Source: an uncultured Clostridia bacterium (GTDB taxonomy: Bacteria; Bacillota; Clostridia; Christensenellales; Borkfalkiaceae). From it: a stretch of DNA of 10,273 nucleotides. Under the pieces are notes generated by a model that was not told where the DNA came from, did no database searches, and worked only from the letters and a program-made list of their open reading frames with translations. Numbering within the stretch: position 1 is the stretch's first letter; each line of letters begins with the position of its first letter. Position numbers and translations under genes: made by a program. Positions 6,149 to 10,273 of this stretch are shown one piece after another. Where the stretch lies: NCBI GenBank assembly GCA_947628555.1, contig CANRAI010000035.1, positions 1 to 10,273 of the forward strand, given 5' to 3'.

Positions 6149-7257
6149 TGGCGGGTATATACGTCCACATACCTTTTTGCAAATCGAAGTGCCGCTATTG
6201 CGACTTTGCTTCTTTTCCCGATAAAATCCACCTTGCCGAAAGTTATATGGCGTGCGTTTACCGCGAAATGTCGATGCGCAAGGAAGATTTGAAAGACTAT
6301 GAGTTCGACACTCTGTATATAGGCGGCGGCACGCCTTCCGTCGTCGATGAAAGCTATATTGCCATGCTTGTTACGGCGGCAAAAAAATATTTCAACGTTA
6401 AAAAAGGCGCTGAGATAACCATAGAAATCAACCCGGGCACGATAAGCGCGGGAAAAGTGGAAATGTATGAAAAATGCGGCATAAACCGCTATTCGGTGGG
6501 CTTGCAGACGGCTATAAACAGCCAGCTGCGCGAAATTGGCAGAATCCATACCTTAAACGAGTTTGTCACCTGCGCAAAGCTTTTGAAGGGCAAAAACTTT
6601 TCGGTTGACGTTATGATAGGGCTAAAAGACCAGACGGCGGACGACGTAATAAAGACGATTGAAGTCGCCTCCGCTTTCGGCGCAAGCCACATATCCATGT
6701 ATGCGCTTTCGCCCGAGGACGGCACGCCCATATACACCGATTATCTTAACGGCGAACTTCCCGACGGCGACGAGGTTGCGGAAATGTATGAAGCGGGCGT
6801 AAAAAAACTTGAAGAGCTGGGTTTTTTAAGGTATGAGGTTTCGAATTTCGCAAAGAAAGGAAAAGAGAGCCGCCATAATCTCAATTATTGGCGGCGTGGA
6901 GAATATATAGGCTTCGGCGTCGCGGCGTCGTCCTGCATAAACAATATAAGGTTTACCAACACTTTCGATTTGGACGAATATTTCAAATGTATTCTGTCCG
7001 GGCATCTTGCCGTCAAATCGCGCGAGGAGATAGACAGGGAAGGGCAGGAGGAGGAATTTATTTTTCTTGCGTTGCGTACGGCGGCGGGAATAGATTTAGA
7101 AGAATATAAAAAGCGTTTTAATTGCGATTTTACCGAAAAGTATTCTTCGGCAATAGCGAAAACGTGTAAATATACGGAGCTTTCGGAAAAACGTTTTTAT
7201 ATTAAGCCCGAATATCTTTTCGTACAGAATTCGGTTATAGTAGAATTTATGAGGTAG
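6148..7257 (+). CDS. hemW: Radical SAM heme chaperone HemW
   Basis: The 369-residue protein is a HemN-related radical SAM protein. HemW proteins bind heme and a [4Fe-4S] cluster and are thought to hand heme to target proteins rather than oxidise coproporphyrinogen. The cluster motif is at the N-terminus, PFCKSKCRYCDF with C11, C15 and C18. The HemN-specific Cys two residues after the third is absent (it is F20), which favours HemW. Further family marks are GGGTPS (59-64), RYSVGLQT, DVMIGLKDQT, HISMYALSPEDGTP, RYEVSNFA followed by SRHNLNYW, and EEFIFLALRTAAGIDLEEY near the C-terminal domain. The SAM-site segment GLQT departs slightly from the common GVQS. The start is the ATG at 6148, led by GGGAGG and overlapping the previous stop by one base. 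It ends three bases before the GNAT gene. No hrcA follows, unlike in many Bacillota. Confidence 0.95.
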   Translation: MAGIYVHIPFCKSKCRYCDFASFPDKIHLAESYMACVYREMSMRKEDLKDYEFDTLYIGGGTPSVVDESYIAMLVTAAKKYFNVKKGAEITIEINPGTISAGKVEMYEKCGINRYSVGLQTAINSQLREIGRIHTLNEFVTCAKLLKGKNFSVDVMIGLKDQTADDVIKTIEVASAFGASHISMYALSPEDGTPIYTDYLNGELPDGDEVAEMYEAGVKKLEELGFLRYEVSNFAKKGKESRHNLNYWRRGEYIGFGVAASSCINNIRFTNTFDLDEYFKCILSGHLAVKSREEIDREGQEEEFIFLALRTAAGIDLEEYKKRFNCDFTEKYSSAIAKTCKYTELSEKRFYIKPEYLFVQNSVIVEFMR

Positions 7258-7260
7258 ATT

Positions 7261-7770
7261 ATGAAGTATAGCTTTTCCAAGTCCAAAATTTCGCAGTTGA
7301 AGGAAATTATGGCGATTTACGCGTCCGCGCAGGAGTATATGGCTTCCCTCGGCAATCCGCAGTGGGGAAAGGGATTCCCCGAAGAGCATGACATACGCGA
7401 GGGGATTTTGGGCGGAATACTATATACCGTCAAAATAGACGACGAAATAGCCGCCGTTTTTTCCGCGCTTACGTTTGACGAAAATTATATTGAAATAGAC
7501 GGAAAATGGCTTACCGAAGGCAATTATCTTGCCATACACCGCGTGGCGGTAGCCGAAAAATTCAGGGGAACGGGGGTAGCTACGTATGTTTTGGACGTGG
7601 CCGCGCCCCAGCTTGCGCGCCTTCGCGGAAGGACCAGCATAAGGATAGACACGCACGAAAAAAATCTGCCCATGCTTTCACTTTTAAGCAAGCTGGAATT
7701 TGTACGCTGCGGGACGGTAACGCTTTTCCGCGACGGAACTTCCCGCATTGCGTTCGAAAAACTTATTTAA
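7261..7770 (+). CDS. GNAT-family N-acetyltransferase
   Basis: The 169-residue product is a complete single GNAT domain, predicted to move an acetyl group from acetyl-CoA to an amine of unknown substrate. Near the N-terminus GNPQW (31-35) sits in the substrate-loop region seen in related GNATs. The core motif A is clear: LAIHRVAVAEKFRGTGVA (90-107), where R102-A107 is the acetyl-CoA pyrophosphate-binding loop. It is followed by a helix and by the conserved strand IRIDTHEKNLPM. The ATG at 7261 lies three bases after the hemW stop, with GAGG seven bases upstream inside the last hemW codons. It is the last gene of the lepA operon, and its TAA abuts the stop codon of the minus-strand lipoprotein gene. 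The substrate cannot be inferred from the context. Confidence 0.93.
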   Translation: MKYSFSKSKISQLKEIMAIYASAQEYMASLGNPQWGKGFPEEHDIREGILGGILYTVKIDDEIAAVFSALTFDENYIEIDGKWLTEGNYLAIHRVAVAEKFRGTGVATYVLDVAAPQLARLRGRTSIRIDTHEKNLPMLSLLSKLEFVRCGTVTLFRDGTSRIAFEKLI

Positions 7771-8421
7771 TCACGCCGATAATTTTTTAGTGGAAATAAC
7801 TTTGCCTATACCGCCGTCCAAAAGATAGGCGGTTATGTTTTTGTTTCTGTCGCACAGTCCCACGTAATAGTAGCAGCCGTCGTCGTACAAAAGCCGCACG
7901 TAAATTTCTCCGGCGAAGTCGCGGCGGGTTTTAAGACCGTCGAAAAGTTCTTTATCATAGGCATATGCGCATTTTACCGCCTGTTCGCAGCTTATAACGC
8001 CCTTGTCCTTTACGTTCAGCGCGCGGTAAATTTTTTGCTCGCCGTCGCAGGTAAGCGTAATATCTACGCCGTCGCATTGAAGGGGCGGGGCGGAATAGGA
8101 AAGGGTGAACCTTTTATCCACAGCCTCGTAATTCATATCCGCATGCAACCCTTCAACCGAAATTTCAACGGCTGCGGGCGTCTTTGCGAATGTGACGTAA
8201 ATTTCTATTAAATCGCATACGTCCCCGCAAATTCCGTCGGAGGCGTATGGTTGCTCGCGGGAAACGCAGTAAAGCTTAATTTCCGCGTCGTCGTCGCTGT
8301 ACAGGTAAATTTCGCTTCTTTTTTCGGATATGTATTTTGATAAATCGACTTGTGCCGAACAGCCCGCAAGCTGGCAGATTAACACTGCCGCGCAGACGAG
8401 CGCGATAAGAAAACGTTTCAT
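7771..8421 (-). CDS. Predicted lipoprotein, Cys-rich, unknown function
   Basis: This 216-residue protein begins with a type II signal peptide: MKRF, a hydrophobic core, and the lipobox LAGC with the lipid-carrying Cys at 21. It should be anchored on the outer face of the cytoplasmic membrane. The mature part has eight further Cys residues (for example YCV, GICGDVC, LQCDG, LTCDG, SCEQAVKC, GLCD), many for an exported protein of a presumed anaerobe. It appears rich in beta strand; the LTCDGEQKIYRAL and YYYVGLCDRNK segments read like repeats of an Ig-like or NTF2/PepSY-like fold, but I cannot assign a family. The start at 8421 is the first Met and begins the signal peptide. No Shine-Dalgarno sequence precedes it, and a TATATT box ends six bases upstream. 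It is divergent from the 206-residue gene and convergent with the GNAT gene with no spacer. Confidence 0.85.
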   Translation of the reverse strand: MKRFLIALVCAAVLICQLAGCSAQVDLSKYISEKRSEIYLYSDDDAEIKLYCVSREQPYASDGICGDVCDLIEIYVTFAKTPAAVEISVEGLHADMNYEAVDKRFTLSYSAPPLQCDGVDITLTCDGEQKIYRALNVKDKGVISCEQAVKCAYAYDKELFDGLKTRRDFAGEIYVRLLYDDGCYYYVGLCDRNKNITAYLLDGGIGKVISTKKLSA

Positions 8422-8427
8422 ACGTTA

Positions 8428-8457
8428 AATATATACTCTTCGGTTTGCGAATATGAA
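8428..8457 (-). promoter_or_regulatory. Possible promoter of the lipoprotein gene
   Basis: On the minus strand TTCATA (8457-8452) and TATATT (8433-8428) are 18 bases apart, and the -10 ends six bases before the ATG. The -35 matches consensus at four of six positions. The region is A/T-rich, so this is a weak prediction; TATATA two bases further upstream is an alternative -10. The -35 lies within an inverted repeat. Confidence 0.4.
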
Positions 8458-8472
8458 AATAATATTTCATAT
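8451..8472. repeat. Inverted repeat between divergent promoters, possible operator
   Basis: ATATGAAA (8451-8458) and TTTCATAT (8465-8472) form a perfect 8-base dyad with a 6-base spacer. The left arm covers the predicted -35 of the lipoprotein gene and the right arm ends seven bases before the -35 of the 206-residue gene. The position suits a regulator acting on both genes, but an A/T-rich dyad of this size can also arise by chance. Confidence 0.4.
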
Positions 8473-8479
8473 TATTTAG

Positions 8480-8508
8480 TTGCTTTTTTTTGAAGGCTGT
8501 GATAAAAT
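8480..8508 (+). promoter_or_regulatory. Sigma-A promoter for the 206-residue gene and probably guaB
   Basis: TTGCTT (8480-8485) and TAAAAT (8503-8508) are 17 bases apart, giving a transcript start near 8515 and a leader of about 25 bases before the TTG start at 8540. The next gene, guaB, follows 30 bases after this gene with no visible promoter or terminator between, so it may be transcribed from here. Confidence 0.65.
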
Positions 8509-8528
8509 AGTTAAAATTTATACCTTAC

Positions 8529-8532
8529 AGGA
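8529..8532 (+). promoter_or_regulatory. Shine-Dalgarno site supporting a TTG start at 8540
   Basis: AGGA is followed by seven bases and TTG. The longer in-frame reading from 8480 would start within the -35 box, so it cannot be translated from the predicted transcript. The first in-frame ATG lies past the membrane anchor. Confidence 0.6.
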
Positions 8533-8539
8533 AAATCGA

Positions 8540-9160
8540 TTGAAAAACGTAATTTCAAAAACGGCGCTTAAAGCTGTCCTGATAGTTATTATTGCCGCCG
8601 CGCTCGCCTTCGGCGTCGCAAGCCTCGGCTTTCCGCAGCATATGGCGACATTTTTCGAAAAAACAGGTAATTATAAATTTGCCACGGGCTACGCTTCCCT
8701 TGCCTATACGTATTCGGGAACGTACGAAAATCTTGCCCGATGCGTTGACGACAGTATCTTATCGGGCGACGATTCAAACATAGTAAACTTCGCTTCGCGT
8801 ATGGTGGATAACGACGGATTTGGCGAATTTTGTGCCGCGCGTGACGAAACGATAAGGGCAAGCCTTGAAAACAAAGGCGTACAAGCCCATACCGATTACA
8901 GCTACAAGCAATACGTTATGGGCAACCTTGCCTGTTCCCGCTATGCCCTGGGCGACGGGGACGGCGCGCTCGGAACTGCGGCGGCGGCGCTTGAAGGGGA
9001 AGGTTTTCCCCCGAATAACGCTTTGGCCATGCTTGCGCGCAGGGCTGTAATTAACGGCGATAACGATATGAAAGCAAAATTACGGAATACAATAGAAGAA
9101 ATCGAAGCGGCCCCGGACGAAGCGGAATATTACGGCGCCGTGCTTGAATTTCTCGGATAA
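8540..9160 (+). CDS. N-terminally anchored helical (TPR-like) protein, unknown function
   Basis: I do not recognise this 206-residue protein by name. From the TTG at 8540 it begins with a short basic stretch and a membrane segment at about residues 9-29, either an uncleaved anchor or a signal peptide. The remainder is predicted to be soluble and helical, facing outward. It has Ala/Tyr/Leu patterns typical of helix-turn-helix repeats, such as YKFATGYASLAYTYSGTYE, YVMGNLACSRYALGDGDGAL and NNALAMLARRAVINGDNDM; these resemble degenerate tetratricopeptide repeats, inferred by eye only. The acidic C-terminus ends EFLG. It is divergent from the lipoprotein gene and 30 bases upstream of guaB with no terminator between, so it may form an operon with guaB although no functional link is apparent. 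Confidence is high that it is a gene and low for the repeat assignment. Confidence 0.85.
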   Translation: MKNVISKTALKAVLIVIIAAALAFGVASLGFPQHMATFFEKTGNYKFATGYASLAYTYSGTYENLARCVDDSILSGDDSNIVNFASRMVDNDGFGEFCAARDETIRASLENKGVQAHTDYSYKQYVMGNLACSRYALGDGDGALGTAAAALEGEGFPPNNALAMLARRAVINGDNDMKAKLRNTIEEIEAAPDEAEYYGAVLEFLG

Positions 9161-9190
9161 CCGACAATAACCCATTCAGGAGAAAAATAT

Positions 9191-10273
9191 ATGAGCAATA
9201 AGATTGTAAAAGAAGCATTGACTTTCGACGACGTACTGCTTGTGCCAGCGGCGTCGGATGTCTTGCCCGCGACGGTAGATTTAAGTACGAAACTGTGCAA
9301 GGGCATCAACCTGAATATTCCCCTGCTTTCGGCGGCTATGGATACCGTTACCGAAAGTAAACTCGCCATAGCCATGGCGCGCGAGGGCGGTCTTGGCATA
9401 ATCCATAAAAATATGTCGATAGAAGAACAGGCTTTACAGGTGGATAAGGTAAAGAGAAGCGAACACGGCGTAATTACCGACCCTTTCCACCTCAGTCCGG
9501 AAGAACCCGTTTCGGCGGCTACCGCGCTCATGGCAAAATATAAGATAAGCGGCGTTCCCATTACCAGGGAGGGTAAGCTGGTAGGTATTCTCACAAACCG
9601 CGACCTGCGTTTCGAAACAGATTTCGACCAGCCTATCGCAAATGTAATGACAAAGGAAAACCTTGTCACCGCCCCCGAGGGCACTTCGCTTGAAGAGGCG
9701 CAGAAAATTCTCGGCAGGCACAGAATAGAAAAGCTCCCCATAGTCGATAAGGACGGCTATCTCAAAGGGCTTATCACCATAAAGGATATTGAAAAATCCA
9801 TACAATACCCCAACAGCGCAAGGGATAAAAACGGCAGACTGCTTGCGGGCGCGGCAATAGGCGGCTCGCCCGACGTACTTGAAAGGGTAGCCGAGCTTGT
9901 AAAAGCGAAAGTCGATATCGTTGTCCTCGATTCGGCGCACGGTCACTCGAAAGGCATATTAAACGCAGTTGCAAAGGTTAAGAAGAAATTCCCCCACCTG
10001 CCCCTTGTCGCGGGCAACGTAGTCACGGCGGAAGCCACGCGCGACCTTATAGAAGCGGGAGCGGACGTTGTAAAAGTAGGCATAGGTCCGGGCTCTATAT
10101 GCACTACGCGTATTGTTGCGGGTATAGGTATGCCCCAGCTTACGGCCATTCTCGACTGCGCCGAGGAGGCGGACAAGCTCGGTAAGCGCATAATTGCCGA
10201 CGGCGGCATTAAATATTCCGGCGACATCGTCAAAGCCATTGCCGCGGGCGGCAGCGCCGTTATGATAGGTTCG
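9191..10273 (+). CDS. guaB: Inosine-5'-monophosphate dehydrogenase, 3' end outside the window
   Basis: The frame stays open from the ATG at 9191 to the last base, giving 361 codons of a protein that is usually about 485 residues. GuaB oxidises IMP to XMP with NAD+, the rate-limiting step of guanine nucleotide synthesis in the cytosol. It begins with the usual LTFDDVLLVPA and continues with PLLSAAMDTVTE. Two CBS domains lie at about 100-150 and 160-205, the second ending KLPIVDKDGYLKGLITIKDI. Then come NGRLLAGAAIG, the NAD-site region DSAHGHSKG, AGNVVTAEATRDLI, and the IMPDH signature GIGPGSICTTRIVAGIG with the catalytic Cys304. IADGGIKYSGDI (the IMP phosphate region) is also present; the mobile flap and C-terminus are beyond the edge. 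AGGAG at 9178-9182 lies eight bases before the ATG. No purine riboswitch or separate promoter is visible in the 30-base gap upstream. Confidence 0.98.
   Translation, partial: MSNKIVKEALTFDDVLLVPAASDVLPATVDLSTKLCKGINLNIPLLSAAMDTVTESKLAIAMAREGGLGIIHKNMSIEEQALQVDKVKRSEHGVITDPFHLSPEEPVSAATALMAKYKISGVPITREGKLVGILTNRDLRFETDFDQPIANVMTKENLVTAPEGTSLEEAQKILGRHRIEKLPIVDKDGYLKGLITIKDIEKSIQYPNSARDKNGRLLAGAAIGGSPDVLERVAELVKAKVDIVVLDSAHGHSKGILNAVAKVKKKFPHLPLVAGNVVTAEATRDLIEAGADVVKVGIGPGSICTTRIVAGIGMPQLTAILDCAEEADKLGKRIIADGGIKYSGDIVKAIAAGGSAVMIGS

Noticed and set aside
5965..6549. A 194-codon minus-strand frame
   Set aside because: It spans the antisense of two overlapping, clearly recognised genes (MGMT-like and hemW).
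7804..7832. Two mutually exclusive 6-bp hairpins near the 3' end of the lipoprotein gene
   Set aside because: Short stems inside coding sequence, no T-run at the right place; not enough to call a terminator or switch.
8480..8539. Extended N-terminus of the 206-residue protein from the TTG at 8480
   Set aside because: That codon is part of the predicted -35 box; the TTG at 8540 has a Shine-Dalgarno site and gives a normal signal-anchor N-terminus.
9161..9190. A purine or guanine riboswitch ahead of guaB
   Set aside because: The gap is only 30 bases and holds little beyond the ribosome binding site; no aptamer could fit.
9130..9946. Two overlapping minus-strand open frames of 203 and 170 codons
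   Set aside because: They are antisense to guaB (one also touches the end of the preceding gene). GuaB is unmistakable on the plus strand and the antisense translations resemble nothing.

Overview
The window looks like a chromosomal segment from a bacterium of the Bacillota, probably an uncultured gut-type member of the Clostridia. This is inferred from the M18 'aminopeptidase 1' type peptidase, the lepA-hemW pairing, the clostridial style of cardiolipin synthase, Shine-Dalgarno-led genes and sigma-A-like promoters. I cannot name a genus. No tRNA, rRNA, mobile element, CRISPR array or phage gene is visible, and base composition looks even throughout.

Layout. (a) 1-744 is the C-terminal half of an M18 metallo-aminopeptidase, followed by a strong GC-rich hairpin. 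(b) 914-2488 is a membrane-bound cardiolipin synthase of the phospholipase D family with its own promoter; its second catalytic motif has Glu in place of the usual Asp. A second GC-rich hairpin separates it from (c), a minus-strand gene (2610-3908) for a large multi-span membrane protein of unknown function with a consensus promoter and ribosome binding site. (d) A divergent promoter region leads into a tight four-gene plus-strand operon (4033-7770): lepA (EF4), a one-domain MGMT/ATL-type protein with an intact cysteine, hemW, and a GNAT acetyltransferase. (e) A minus-strand lipoprotein gene (7771-8421) meets this operon tail to tail with no spacer. (f) Divergent from the lipoprotein is a gene for an N-terminally anchored helical protein (TTG start, 8540-9160), followed after 30 bases by guaB (IMP dehydrogenase), which runs off the right edge.

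How the genes work together. Most are housekeeping: translation (lepA), heme handling (hemW), DNA alkylation response (MGMT-like), guanine nucleotide synthesis (guaB), membrane lipid synthesis (cls) and peptide turnover (M18). The three unrecognised proteins (432, 216 and 206 residues) all appear to be membrane-attached or exported.

I found no clear undescribed multi-gene system. The best leads are several genes, lepA above all, whose -10 boxes sit only 6-10 bases before the start codon with no Shine-Dalgarno sequence, suggesting leaderless or near-leaderless mRNAs. Others are a dyad between the divergent lipoprotein and TPR-like genes, the Cys-bearing one-domain MGMT/ATL protein in the lepA operon, and the unknown membrane proteins.
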